Of a stretch of DNA of 64,000 nucleotides, positions 53,621 to 64,000 are shown piece by piece. The translations under genes were made by a program, and so were the position numbers. This stretch comes from Beroe forskalii (Eukaryota > Ctenophora > Nuda > Beroida > Beroidae), in assembly GCA_011033025.1 (NCBI GenBank), contig WFMF01000194.1, positions 124,001-188,000 on the forward strand. Direction: 5' to 3'. Positions within the stretch are counted from its first letter, which is position 1. Every line of letters begins with the position of its first letter. The notes beneath the pieces are model-generated. The model had not been told where the DNA came from and ran no database searches. It saw nothing but the letters and a program-made list of their open reading frames with translations.

Positions 53621-54633
53621 TCAGTGATACCAGAAGTACGCCAACCCGAAGAAATTAACTTCTTCCCTTCCACACTCTTGAAGAACTCGAAGGACTTTTC
53701 TCAGAGTACTGGCGTGTAAAGGCTTCAGCACCGACAAGCGGATATCCAGCTTGAAGTCTCTTACATTAGAATTACGCTGAATGTGATCGGCTAAATTACG
53801 GCTTACGTAGGAGGCACATGCATCCTGCTCAAAAGCTTTAAGCTTTTTATTGACAGTGAGATCTAGTGGTGACAAAAGGTGAGTTAAGTTTTTTGGAATG
53901 TCGACCGTGCAGATTCCGAGGTTTGGGAGTAGATGCACAACTCTTGGTGCATTATGCGCACTAAAATCATCCCATATGAGAAGTGCTTTCTGGCTGGGCT
54001 TTCCAAGAGTTTTCCGTGTCTGCTCAACATAAGGTTTAATAACATTTTCCAGTATATTAACCGTTTCTTCGGTGTTAGACCAGTGAGTTTTGTTAAAAGA
54101 AAGTAGGAAACCTGAAGGAAGTAGATCTGCTGATGGTAAACATCTCTTAGTTGTTCCTTTATAAATGAGTTGATAGGGCAGGATGTCCCCGGACAGTGTG
54201 ATGGCAAGAGTAGCAGTGATTGTTCTTTTGTCATCACTGTGAGCCACAGCGGTGCGACTTTCTCCTGTTTTACTCATGGTCGTGTTACTTAGGTTAAAAA
54301 ACTTTGTTGGAGTTTGATCGAGTGTAATAATGAGCTCCTCGGGGATATCATATTTGTCTACGACCTTTTGAATTGCAAAGTGGTATCGCAGCTTGATTTC
54401 CTCATATGCTGCAATACTAACAGGAGGACGAGACGTTGTTGCTTTCCTTTGAGAGAACTTCATACGAACATACAATGATGTTAGCCAGGAGCGTGTCACC
54501 TCAAATTTCAAGTAAGCACCATACTTGGTAAGGTCAGCATTCACCAATCCCAGCAGGCATCCGCGTATTGTTGTCGCATTCACCACACCTCCTGCTTCTC
54601 TCATAGCCACCAGTAGTTTTCTTAAATCAGCAT
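53621..54633 (-). CDS. Pogo/Tigger-like DDE transposase, N-terminally truncated
   Basis: Cut-and-paste transposase core, 329 residues from a GTG-initiated frame at 54610; the open frame extends about 8 codons further upstream to a stop. Seen: the distal DNA-binding region (REAGGVVNATTIRG to VRMKFSQRKATT), then the DDE_1 core with the three acidic positions, ITLDQTPTKFF, LLIWDDFSAHN and LLSPLDLTVNKKLK. The N-terminal helix-turn-helix of full-length relatives is absent, and no terminal inverted repeats were found. The catalytic part has no stop or shift, so it is either a recently truncated copy or a retained domain. No splice acceptor is visible at the truncation. Confidence 0.85.
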
Positions 54634-55253
54634 CTAGCTCAGATGGTAGCGATAATGTGTTTTAATTGATCCGAATGTAAAATAATTAATTTAAATTTGT
54701 TAAATAACGATTTTGTGATAGTGAAAATTAAATCATGGGTCAAATATTCAACTCATCATTCACATTCTTAGAGATAATTCAATGATTGAACCCAGAATTG
54801 ATGAGGAGAAATTTACCCAAATTTATCAAGTGAGTATCATTTCACCCTCAACATTCAGATAGAGTTTTCTCGAAGTTCCTGTGTTTTTTTCGGTAGAATG
54901 TTGGTCAGATCGATTTCAAGTTTTCATTATTCGATCACCTAAACCCTGATCATTTGATTTTTCAATATTTTCCGTCATCAAGTTTTCTCTATCGCTCTGA
55001 TTTTCAGCGCAAGACTTACCCATATTCATTGAAAATCTCATATGATCATTTTATCATTTTATCATTTTATCCTTCACACACTTCTAATTTACAGCCCAAG
55101 CACCCAATCACTGTCCCATCTACCTCCACTGAGACATGATCTTCATTCCTTGTTATCTGAGCCACTTCGCACCCTGAGATCCTTGTCTTCTGATGCCGCC
55201 CCTTTTCTCATGCCAGGTAAGGAGGGAGTTGTCGTTCTTTGCACAATACCCCT

Positions 55254-55532
55254 TCAAGGGCGGGGTATCAGGATACGTATCCCTGATGTAATCCTTGGGT
55301 GCTCTAAACCCTCCTCATCATTGATGGATTTAATCTCATCTGGTATCATGTTCCAGAGTCTAGGTCCTAGGAAAGGCAGTGACTTCTTGAACTTATTCCT
55401 TTCAGCTGCCCCCAGCACCGCACTCAGACCAGGACCTTTAGCCCTCCTCCCTAAAGTCTGATGAGTGGAGAACTCAAACTGGTGAGTATTAGGGCTGATC
55501 CCCCTCTCTACCCGCCACATCTCATCCACCAT
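55254..55532 (-). pseudogene. LINE reverse transcriptase C-terminal relic
   Basis: Encodes FKKSLPFLGPRLWNMIPDEI, the typical end of non-LTR retrotransposon RT proteins (a basic run, then RLWN-P). An adjacent minus-strand frame (55508-55705) may be an out-of-frame upstream piece. No RT catalytic region. Confidence 0.55.
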
Positions 55533-55777
55533 GTTGATCTCGTGGAGTCTCTGAACGGAGAATATCCGGAGTTTCTGTAACTGCCTCCCAGTAGTTGGGA
55601 GTCCCTGACAGTTCTTGCTTCTGTCATGGATACTCTGCTTTCCTCTAGACGATCTGCTGCTCCTTTCTTAGAGAGGTCCGTGAGGGAAGCAGACCTGTAC
55701 GCCATGTGAGTGGTTTGTGGCCGCCTGTCAATTGCTAGGACCTCTATAGTTTATATCATTGGGGGGAGGGGGGTGTC

Positions 55778-56165
55778 ACTGTCCCAATTGTCCCAAACTC
55801 AAGAAAAAGTGGATTGGGACAGGGACAAATGGGACATTTGGGACAAATGGGACATTTGGGACAAATGGGACAATTGGGACAAATGGGACAGAGAAAATGG
55901 AACAAATGGAACTCAAAAAAGTGAATGTGGACTGGGACAATTGGGACAAATGGGACAATTGGGACAAATGGGACAGAGAAAATGGAACAAATGGAACTCA
56001 AAAAAGTGAATTTGGACTGGGACAATTGGGACATTCGGGACAAAATGGGACAGTGGGACAAATGGGACAGAGAAAATGGAACAAATGGGACTCAAAAGTG
56101 AATGCGGACTGGGGCAATTGGGACAAATGGGACATTTGGGACAATTGGGACAAAAAGTGAAAAGA
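55778..56165. repeat. GGGACAAATGGGACAATT minisatellite with higher-order repeat
   Basis: Short 9-bp words (GGGACAAAT, GGGACAATT) are grouped into a unit of about 100 bp that also contains CAGAGAAAATGGAACAAATG and CTCAAAAAAGTGAAT. A related block on the complementary word (GTCCCAATT) lies at 56440-56545. Frames here are repeat artefacts. Confidence 0.88.
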
Positions 56166-56439
56166 GTCAAATGGGGCTCAAATGATGGTTGGTTTGAGCA
56201 GTATTTTAGTGTTTTTGTCTCAAACCCTGTTACATAGCAGCACTTGCTGCGTTGCAACTGCCACTGTCTTTATCCTATCATACTTTTTGGGATAGGGAAG
56301 TGGGAACACTTGACCACTGCAAACGAATACAACCTTAATATGTAATTTCTACTGTAGTGTGAATATCACTAAATTCATTTAAATGATAGAAAAACTTGGA
56401 TCAATGTAAAAATGATAAATGACCGATTTTTTCAATTTT

Positions 56440-56545
56440 TGTTTGTCCCAATTGTCCCAAATGTCCCAGTTGTCCCAATTGTCCCAAAAACCAGTCCCAG
56501 ACTCAAAAAAAAGTAAATTGGGACAGGGACAATTGGGACACTGAA
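56440..56545. repeat. GTCCCAATT / GGGACAATT inverted block
   Basis: GTCCCAATTGTCCCAAATG words, then CTCAAAAAAAAGTAAATT, then GGGACAGGGACAATTGGGAC. The same order as the left edge of the array at 55778, so the array is bounded by matching modules. Confidence 0.75.
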
Positions 56546-56792
56546 ACTCCCCCCATCATTGTTTTTTGGTTGATTGAAGTGCAGCTTGGCACTTCAAATA
56601 ACATGGTTCAATAAATTTTGGAAATTGTTGCCGTGAATGTGAACCCAATCCTCATTCGGTCTTATATCAGGTCCAATTTCCTTTATTTACCCGTTTGTTA
56701 AATGTTAACGTTGGAATCTCATATTGGAAGGACTTATTGATCCCCTTTTCAGCTACAAGAGATCACCGCACCCTCAAGAAAACCTGCAATAC

Positions 56793-57197
56793 CTGTATTT
56801 CTGCTTGGAGTTGGTTTTGTTGAGGTTCTGGAAGGACTTTGTGGAAGGAGGGGACTGGATCAGGTACCAGCTGTGCACATCCATTGGAATATCGTGTCTG
56901 TTGTTGTTACCTGGAATCAGGCAATCGATGTTTAAAAAACAAACGATGCTACAAAAATGCTTATACGAAAAATGTTTTAGAAAAAATTCATTTAAAATCC
57001 CAAATGTTTGCTATTCATAAATCTGAGGAATATCAACATTTTTATCCCCTTGATTTTAATGATCACACTCAAACACTCACCCTTCACAGCGGATGTAGCG
57101 TCCGCGGAGAGGACCACCTGCCAGCCCAGCTCGCCCACCTTGTGGAGAATGTGGCAGCAGATGCTCTTACCCACCTGGGCGTCCCTCCTGTTCTTCC
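56793..57197 (-). CDS. Uncharacterised repeat-module protein, 3' exons
   Basis: Two exons join in phase: 57197-57081 (acceptor ctccactccgcag, donor GTGAGT) encodes KNRRDAQVGKSICCHILHKV and GELGWQVVLSADATSAVKG. 56910-56793 (acceptor ctgattccag, donor GTATTG) encodes NNNRHDIPMDVHSWYLIQSP. The first repeats the R-x-LIC-LL-x-L-x-W pattern seen in the exons at 62711-62869 and 63594-63754, so I assign them to the same gene. Two further candidate pieces are around 57613-57690 (VRIMVLPADS) and 58055-58139 (EDRVLFVCHASRNT). The PMDVHSW motif seems conserved in proteins of this kind, but I cannot name the family. The end of the gene was not found. Confidence 0.6.
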
Positions 57198-57799
57198 CTG
57201 CGGAGTGGAGGTGAGTCAACGTAGCTAGGGTTCTAGGCCAGGGTGTGAAAAATATTTCCAGGGTAATTGTATCTGGAAGTAAAATTAAACCTAAAATTAG
57301 CTATGATAAGATATTTTCCCAAAATTTGATACTATGCAAGGGACTATGCAAGGGACTCTTTATATCTACTACCTCAGAGGGCCTAAAAATCCACACTCCA
57401 GGGCAGCCCAGGGAATATTTACGATTAGATGATGAAATACCGAAATTGCATGATAGGAAAATGGCCCATTTTGATGCCTCTCCCCCTTTACGATTATAAT
57501 TGATTTCATATTCCATTGTAACAAGTTTAGATAGGTACTGTAGCCAATCTGAGTAGGTGAATACCTAATTCAACGTTTTCATTTTGAATAAGTTGACTGA
57601 TAACGTAATCTATACCCCCTGAGAAGCCGGTCCTGAGTGCAGCTGTCTGCCGGCAAAACCATAATTCGCACCTCACAGGTGGAGGGGCGGGGGGGGTAAA
57701 TGAACAATTGCACCAACCTGTGCTCCTGTGGCCTTGGAGCAGAGCCTCAGGTAAAATCAATGGATATTTTTGACTTTTTAAAAATCTTTTTCACCCGAA

Positions 57800-59200
57800 C
57801 TTATTTTTAAGCAGTTAAAAAATGAGAATGCAGTTATTGTAAGGGTATCTTCCAAGAGGCCTACTTTGGAATTGATGGATGGAATTTTGGCAGAGCTTCA
57901 GCCCCCCTGCCCCCCAATAATTACGGGGCGAGGTCGGAGTTGTCAAGGAGAAGTTTAATTAAATATTCCTCCCTTATAACGCACACCTGACATGAACAAG
58001 GTCGGATGGTTGCGCTCCCTCAGCACTGCTAATATAATTTAATCTGAAGTTTAATTAATCTCGTACGCGGTATTTCTGGACGCATGACATACAAACAGCA
58101 CACGGTCCTCAGAGGAGAAGTTGACGATATAATTCATCTCTGAGGGGAACTTAGGAAATATATTAGCGGTTTGCTGACTCATCAACGCCCCATTTCACAC
58201 CCTGATAATGACGACATTTTACTCTGCGAGTTATCTGAAAAGTGCTATGCAGTGACATCCGTGCAGGAGCTGCAGGAGTGATTTGCAGGGCTACCAGAAA
58301 TCAAATTAACAAAGCCCGGATAATCTAATTTGTATATACTGTACTGAACTCCCATGGTGTCTGTGAGTAGTAGGAAGCATAATTTCATAAGTCCATGTTT
58401 ATTTTGCTGCACGTTGTTTTAACCGTACGCTGTTTTCATAATTCATCCCGAAGGAATTTGTTTTAGATTTGTACAGAACTCACAATAACATTTACAATTA
58501 AAATACCAAACTTAAGTTTAAATATATGCAAATTAGATCAAGCGTGTATAATTCCATTTATTTGGCCTATGATATGCAGCATATTCTGCAATATCAAAAT
58601 ATTATGCGTGCATAAATGGGTGGTTGGTCTCTCAAATCCGTTTAAATTTCCCTGTGTTCAAAATTTTAAATTCAGTATTTCGTTGGTTCGTTAGTCTTGG
58701 TTAAATTGAAAAATATAGTACGATTCACTTATTCAAACCGTGCTTGGAATTTCTGTTGTTGATTCAGATGAGGTTTTGGTTCCAAACTTCCATTATTATT
58801 TTCCAACAAAGTCTGAGTATTTCAACCTTTGATCAGAGGACTCAAAGCATCTTTGCAGATAAGATATATTTGAGAAACAGTATCTTCTTGGCACGAATAG
58901 ATGAAATGGGCTGATTATTTCATTACAGTAGAATATACAGATATTTTGTAACCAGATTAACCCCTGTCAATTCTTTTGACGTTGCGGCAAATTATGTAAT
59001 TTGTATGCCATCTTTGCAAGCTCTGCATTTCTACATCCTGTTTGTTCAGGAATTTAACGGGTGATTCTGCAGTCTCCTTTGCTGTGACATTGTTCAATCC
59101 GCTCTCTCTCTAAATTTTCCATTTATAATTTCAAATTTTTTAATTCTTCAGTTCATTGTATCAAACTTTGTTAATTACGAATGTTCTACGCATCTGGATA
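57800..59200. other. Intergenic or intronic AT-rich sequence
   Basis: Only one weak minus-strand candidate exon at 58055-58139 was seen. Confidence 0.35.
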
Positions 59201-59248
59201 TTATTGTCTCCGATTTCTTATCCCTTCATTAATTTTTCCTAGCTGCAG

Positions 59249-60226
59249 ATCATGAACCTTATCACGGGTTTCTGTATTGCTGTGGCAACTATCTGTGTTT
59301 CCCAAGTCTCCAGTCAGAACGCTGCTCGCAGGAACCACATGAAATGCTCCACCTGGGCTGACAAATTCGAAATCTGCCTCCAGGAGGGCTACAACCCGTC
59401 CAAGTTCTCGGGATGCCAGATCGGCACCAAACGATCCCGCCATCCCTACTGCACCCGCTTTGAGAACTACCTGGCCAGCAGACGTTGCACCTACGACTGC
59501 CCTAAATCCCGGACGGGCCCTGACTGTGAGTATGCCAACCGACGATGTGACATGGATGAAGGCTGCAGCCTCAAGTTGGAAGTGTATCAGAGGGAGTGTG
59601 AGCTGATGAGGGTCAGGAACAAGACTTCGTGTACAGAGAGCTGCTTCAAGGCCTACCATCACCTCCGGTGGGATAGCTATGGTAGCATGTTGGTTGGAAT
59701 GCAGTGTGATGAGTTGGGCGTGAAGAATGTGGATTACAGCTGCATCAAGGAACCTGAGTAGACGGCACGAAACTATAGTTGAAGTTCATCGAGCATTTAG
59801 TGATTTCAAAAGCTCTATCTCTTTGAACCATTCACATAATACATCATCATGGCACAGATCATATCATAATGAAGTCATGGACAACCCAAAGCCACAAATC
59901 TCAATTCTGAAAGTCTCAACTCCATCGCCATATTTTGCCAGTCTGTAATTCTTATCTACATCACCATGTTCCACTCCTAAAACCTCCCCTTCCCAGCTGC
60001 TAGCCGTCTGTGTGTACAGTCCGTGGGACGTTGCTCTGACCACTGCAAGACCCTGGCTGCCGATGTCCAGAACAAGTGTCTGGTGGGATTTGCTAAGAAC
60101 GAGTGTTCGGAGGAATGTCGGGCTGCTTACCTCGCTATCCGGGAGGACGAGGGATCCGCCGAGGTGGTCCGGGATTGTCACGATGTGGGGAGGGTGCTGA
60201 GCGTCAAGTGCAACGTGATGCTCTAG
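59249..60226 (+). CDS. Secreted cysteine-rich protein, GDNF-receptor/GAS1-like
   Basis: Exon 1 starts after acceptor ttcctagctgcag; the ATG is at 59252. A signal peptide (MNLITGFCIAVATICVSQVS) leads into a cysteine-rich region. The second half (CDMDEGC, then KTSCTESCFKAYHHLRWDSY and QCDE) has the spacing of a GDNF-receptor-alpha/GAS1 domain. Unspliced, it stops at 59761. A second coding stretch at 60004-60226 (CSDHCKTLAADVQNKCLVGF, ECSEECRAAYLAI, stop) is a second such domain. It can join in phase from a GTAGAC donor at 59758 to an acceptor at 60003, although that donor is weak; another acceptor at 59996 would need a different phase. One NxS/T site (NKTS). It lies on the opposite strand, between exons of the repeat-module gene. 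The family call is by cysteine pattern only. Confidence 0.7.
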
Positions 60227-60254
60227 TGAGGAGGAGGAGGAGGACTGATCGCAT

Positions 60255-60400
60255 CAGGGAAGTGTCGAATACCTACGGGCGCGGCTTTTTCTTGCGCGGC
60301 GTAATCGTGCGCGGCTCACTGGCTGTTAGTGTTAATCATTATGACAGGCAGTGAGCCGCGCATGAAAAATCCGCGCACCTAGGGGTTCGACACGCCCCTG
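60255..60400. mobile_element. MITE family D, copy 2
   Basis: Ends CAGGGAAGTGTCGAATACC and (read back) CAGGGGCGTGTCGAACCCC. Inner arms around GCGCGGCTCACTGGCTGTTA / GCCTGTC-type sequence form a long foldback. It lies about 30 bp after the stop of the secreted-protein gene. No clear 3-bp target duplication. Confidence 0.65.
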
Positions 60401-61139
60401 TTACCACTGGGGAGGTACGGGACTCGTTCCCATTCGCAGTTCCCAAGATCTCGTGGGGGTGTCTTCCCTCTGGGCGGCGCCCCCTGCATATTGGGGGACT
60501 GGCTGGATATCTCGTCGGTTCAACCCCCTTTTATAGTAGCAGATTTCATCAATTTAGGCGATGAGTCTGAGGAATCATCACTCTTGACACTGTGATGAGT
60601 ATCACTCATTTCTCAGACTATCACTTATTGCAGTTTGATAGTTACTTAGTTAGATAGTTAGCACCGTATTTATTTTGTACTTTATTCTTATCAACACATT
60701 TAATGCATCTGTATCTTCGCTAGATTTACAAGTTTAAACTTTCAAAAGCGATTTCAATTATTTTAGAGTTAGGCAAACTTTATTTGGTAGCATAAATTTT
60801 ATGAAATGAATCAAAGCACTCTATACTTTTGTATTTCATGAGTTTTTGCCAGATTCACGTTTTACTTCGATGCCATCCAAATTTGCAGCTTAGGTTTGAA
60901 TTTTGATTGTCATAAAGTGCTGCCGTACGGCGGCGCCCACTGGTAAATATCTGGGTGTTTGGGTAAAGGTTGCATCACGCAATCTTCAAAGTAGTGGTGT
61001 TCATATCCCCCAATTGCTCATTGGCTAATAATTAAAGAAAATTGATTTACGTGAATTGATTTCAGTGAAGGATCTATCAACTTGAGAGATTTAGTTCCTT
61101 CACTCATCAAGTCATCAGTTCGGGTAATCTGTGACTCAC
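60401..61139. other. No gene recognised
   Basis: AT-rich; may be a 3' flank of the secreted-protein gene. No strong motif noted. Confidence 0.35.
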
Positions 61140-64000
61140 CATCCCACATGTTGAGGTCGCTGAGAGTGAACTCCACTGACTTCAGGAACTCTCGCTCCTT
61201 CTGGATGCCATCTGTCCCTACTCTGTTGTTCAGGACACTCCTGATGGCGTTAACGAACATCTGGGAGCCGTTAATCACCCGCACCTTGTCGTTCTGAGGG
61301 TGGGGGTGATTATTAACAATTTCCTTTTTCATTTGCAGTCCAGCCACCTTGTCGTGATGGATGGGGATGGGGGATGCCGGATGCGGGATGATGACAATAA
61401 ACATTTTTAACCTAGATGGGGGGAGGGTGTGATAGGTAGTGAAAATTAGTACAATTTACTTTTCCACTTGCAATCCAATATTGGGCTAAAATCGGGCTAA
61501 AATCTCATTCTGTTCCACACATACTGATATGTTTCGTTCAACAACTGAAGTGGAATTATTAGCTTCCTCGTTATCAAACTCAGGTATCAAATACGAAGCT
61601 TTCAAAAACGGGTCAGGCAATTTAATTAGAAAACCATTGTGTGAATCTAAATACCTCATCAAAGCTAATGCAAACAACTTTGACTCTCCTTGCGGGACCC
61701 TTCTTGAATGTAAGAGTTGACTTTTCAATGAGATCTGGATGGCATTCTATCGCGGCGTGTATCATGAATCCCTGATGAAGAATGGGTTGGTAGTTGTTAA
61801 GACTTTTTTTTGTTTTGTTTGTTGCTTTTTCTTCGGCAAAAAAGTCGTATTTGTTGGCAGAAGCTGCCAGAAATGTTCGTCTTCAATTTTGGAATTTTGC
61901 TTCAATTTTAAATCAGCCGTATTAATAATACGTGATAATACTATTATCACGTATTTTTTGGCATTTTTTGCACCCTGTTAATTGTTTTAGTAACTGCAGT
62001 GGATAATGAATCCCTGCGGATTGCGGAATAATAGGTAGTTAGTTTGATTACTGCAATGTCGGTTCATGATTAGAGCAAGTTCAAGCATCTGCTTTAAATC
62101 GAGCTCCCCAGTCACTCATATGAGTGTAATTGTCAAAAGAATTAACTTGAATTCTATAATTTTCTGATTTTGTGGTAAATTCTAGGTCTATAACTGCAGA
62201 CAATATAAATGAAGGAGACAATACACTGGAACTCATTGCTATGGGACAGTATACTGTATAAATTCTTGAAATGAGCTCTATTTTTCAATTATAGCTCTAT
62301 TTCTCAATTATAGTCCGGTAATTTCCCTCATTACAAATTAGAAATTCGAATGAATGTAAAATAATGAGTTCTCCGAAGCTTTGTGAAATCACTGAACACT
62401 GAAAATTGACGAAGATTTATTACAATTGCCATTTAACAGAACTCATGAGAACTGCTGTTCCAGTGTTCTTCATCTTGGATAGCGCTATACTATAAATCTT
62501 ATGGCGCCGGAAAAGAAAGATGCTTCAGATTTTCCATTCACTCCTATAAGGAGCATGTAAACTATGAAGTGTACAGGCGCCCTATATTTTAGCGCTGAAT
62601 TCTACACTCCACTTCTTTACTAAGAAATCCCCAACTCTACTACGCTTTCTTACTTTCTTCTTGAAATCCCCAACTCTACTACATTTTCTCTTGGCAAATC
62701 ACCAACTCACCCTAGCATAGAGTAGCTCAAGGAGGTCGCAGATGAAGTACCGTGTCCGGATAGCCTCAGTGCTCTCGCACCACCAGGGCTTTTCTGCCAG
62801 GATGAACTCGTGACCTCCGGACTTCTTGTACTCTGACGTCAGACCGGGCTTCCAGATACGCATTATTATCTGAGGGGGAAAAATGTAGATAGGGTCAAAC
62901 TGGTGACAAATTGACAATATTCAAGACAATCTTCAAGGATTCTTTGCGGACTGGTTCCATAATATATTTGTGCCAGAGTGCTGTAGCTCTGTCAGAACCG
63001 ACGGTCAGAGTTTGTTCTTTCATTGTACAAAGTGTACACTGTACTGGTGTCCCGCCCGTCCCAAACGTTACAACCCCCTGGCACCTCACATAAATACACC
63101 CTCAAGTGACAATAACAGGCATATGGTATTCGAAAACCCCTGTTTTTAAAAACTATCTCGTTAACAACTCACATCTTTGAGGTCCTGAATGAGGTGGTTG
63201 TCCGAGCAGTGTATAACCCGGAGTTTGTCCTTCTCACTGAGAGACAGGGAGAGGAAAGTGGCGTGGAGGGCACTCTTGTCGAACGCAGGGATACCCTTGA
63301 ACTGGAATATCAGCGAATCCCTGTAAATTGTTAGATAAGATAAAGCGGGGATCCCCTTGAACTTGAATATCAGCGAATCCCTGCAGATAGATAGATCTAT
63401 CTATAGTAAATAGTAATGCCAGTAAATTCGTGTAAATCAATAATAATGATTGACAGTTTAAGCCAGGCTAGATAGTATTAATTTCATGACATGATTGTCA
63501 TGCAGATCAACTATATGCCGTGCAGAAATCATGTCATCAGTCATGTCTGACAGAACAATGCACGAGTAACGATAAACACGAATCCCTGCACACCTGTGGT
63601 TTTTGATCCTGGCCGAGGTGACGAGATTCCAGTTCCTCTGGGTCAGCAGCAGTGTCATCTGATGGAGCAGAGACCTTGCAGAGAAGGCTAGCTTCTTGTT
63701 GTTCCAGGGGGCTCCGTTCAGAACAATGATGTAGCCGGAGGGCAGGGAAATTTCCTGGGAGGGAGCAATCTGTTTGACAAAGTAGAAATCGTATTGGTTT
63801 ATCTCATGAGATTCAGAGAAACGTCCTAACAAGACTTCAAAAACCTGTTGAATCTTAATCATCAATTCTTTCCCTGCTACCTTCACTGTCCAATATGACC
63901 CATACTACCCAATGACTCACATTTCCTTGTTGATGCCGTAGTGCCAGGTATTGTTGATGAGTTGGGTGATTGCCAGCTTGTTCGACAGACTGCAGTTAGC
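61140..64000 (-). CDS. Uncharacterised repeat-module protein, 5' exons (gene runs off the window)
   Basis: Exons in transcript order: 64000-63921 (open at the edge), 63754-63594, 63320-63173, 62869-62711, 61293-61140, with GTGAGT or GTGTGC donors. A module recurs: DKLRVIHCSDNHLIQDLKD then IWKPGLTSEY, GGHEFILAEKPWW, IRTRYFICDLLELLYA in one copy; NDKVRVINGSQMFVNAIRSV, GIQKEREFLKSVEFTL in another; WHYGINKE, GYIIVLNGAPW, ARSLLHQMTLLL and WNLVTSARIKNHR in a third. Common points are K[LV]RVI, W-x-x-G, an [EY][FI]-hydrophobic-PW stretch and R-x-LL. There is no signal peptide or membrane segment in view. I do not recognise a named family or function. The junction 63921/63754 is one base out of phase, and no exon was found between 62711 and 61293 although the module order suggests one. 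Confidence 0.7.
61294..62710 (-). other. Intron or missing exon of the repeat-module gene
   Basis: The module that ends at 62711 should be followed by a W-x-[VL][VL]-x-S type stretch, which I did not find here. A minus-strand frame at 61486-61728 has no resemblance to the module. Confidence 0.35.
63336..63384. repeat. Partial duplicate of an exon start (repeat-module gene)
   Basis: GATCCCCTTGAACTTGAATA and the following CAGCGAATCCCTGCAG repeat, with changes, the acceptor end of exon 63320-63173 (63285-63325). It lies just upstream of that exon and carries its own AG acceptor. Confidence 0.75.

Noticed and set aside
55710-56257. Long frames rich in WDKWD or FVPIVP
   Set aside because: Translations of the GGGACAAAT minisatellite.
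61486-61728. Minus-strand 80-codon frame inside the repeat-module gene
   Set aside because: Shares none of the module's conserved points and has no clear splice sites.

Overview
This window is eukaryotic nuclear DNA from an animal, most likely an invertebrate. It has AT-rich intergenic sequence, short phase-consistent exons with GT-AG introns, and metazoan gene families: a mitochondrial Rho GTPase of the Miro/RHOT type, LDL-receptor class A exons, a Golgi-type carbohydrate sulfotransferase and a GDNF-receptor/GAS1-like secreted protein. Transposable elements are dense: an RRM-type LINE ORF1, an endonuclease-RT LINE ORF2, a pogo-like DDE transposase and many small inverted-repeat elements. The species cannot be named from sequence alone. 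All readings were made by eye.

Layout. 1-4347 (minus) is the 5' part of a non-LTR retrotransposon. Its ORF2 is open from 2957 to the window edge, and a small Harbinger-like element sits in its 5' leader. 4578-5649 is a 488-bp tandem array bounded by 13-bp direct repeats; a second array lies at 51015-52438 in the other orientation. 7793-15351 is a recent tandem duplication of 3-4 kb that carries an internally deleted copy of the LINE and a short spliced-looking exon. 15660-17367 (plus) holds two LDL-receptor class A exons. 18060-26450 is repeat-rich: hairpin-module elements, a 40-bp minisatellite, a 1.2-kb Harbinger-like element and a tRNA-like sequence. 27217-28245 (minus) is an intact intronless sulfotransferase gene. 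28246-35600 is mostly repeats, including a 21-bp palindromic array and a foldback element.

35912-42106 (minus) is a nearly complete Miro gene. Eleven exons reconstruct in phase apart from one apparent one-base deletion; the first exon with the P-loop was not found. 42931-48100 holds a LINE ORF1 and several nested or tandemly duplicated elements. 48482-49040 is a large foldback made of short words. 53621-54633 (minus) is a pogo-like transposase. From about 56793 to beyond 64000 (minus) lies a multi-exon gene for a protein built of a recurring module that I cannot assign to a named family. A plus-strand gene for a secreted cysteine-rich protein (59249-60226) lies between its exons.

The host genes look unrelated to one another. 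What unites the window is recent local rearrangement: tandem duplications with microhomology, partial duplication of three exon starts, nested small transposons with 3-bp target duplications, and word-built foldbacks.
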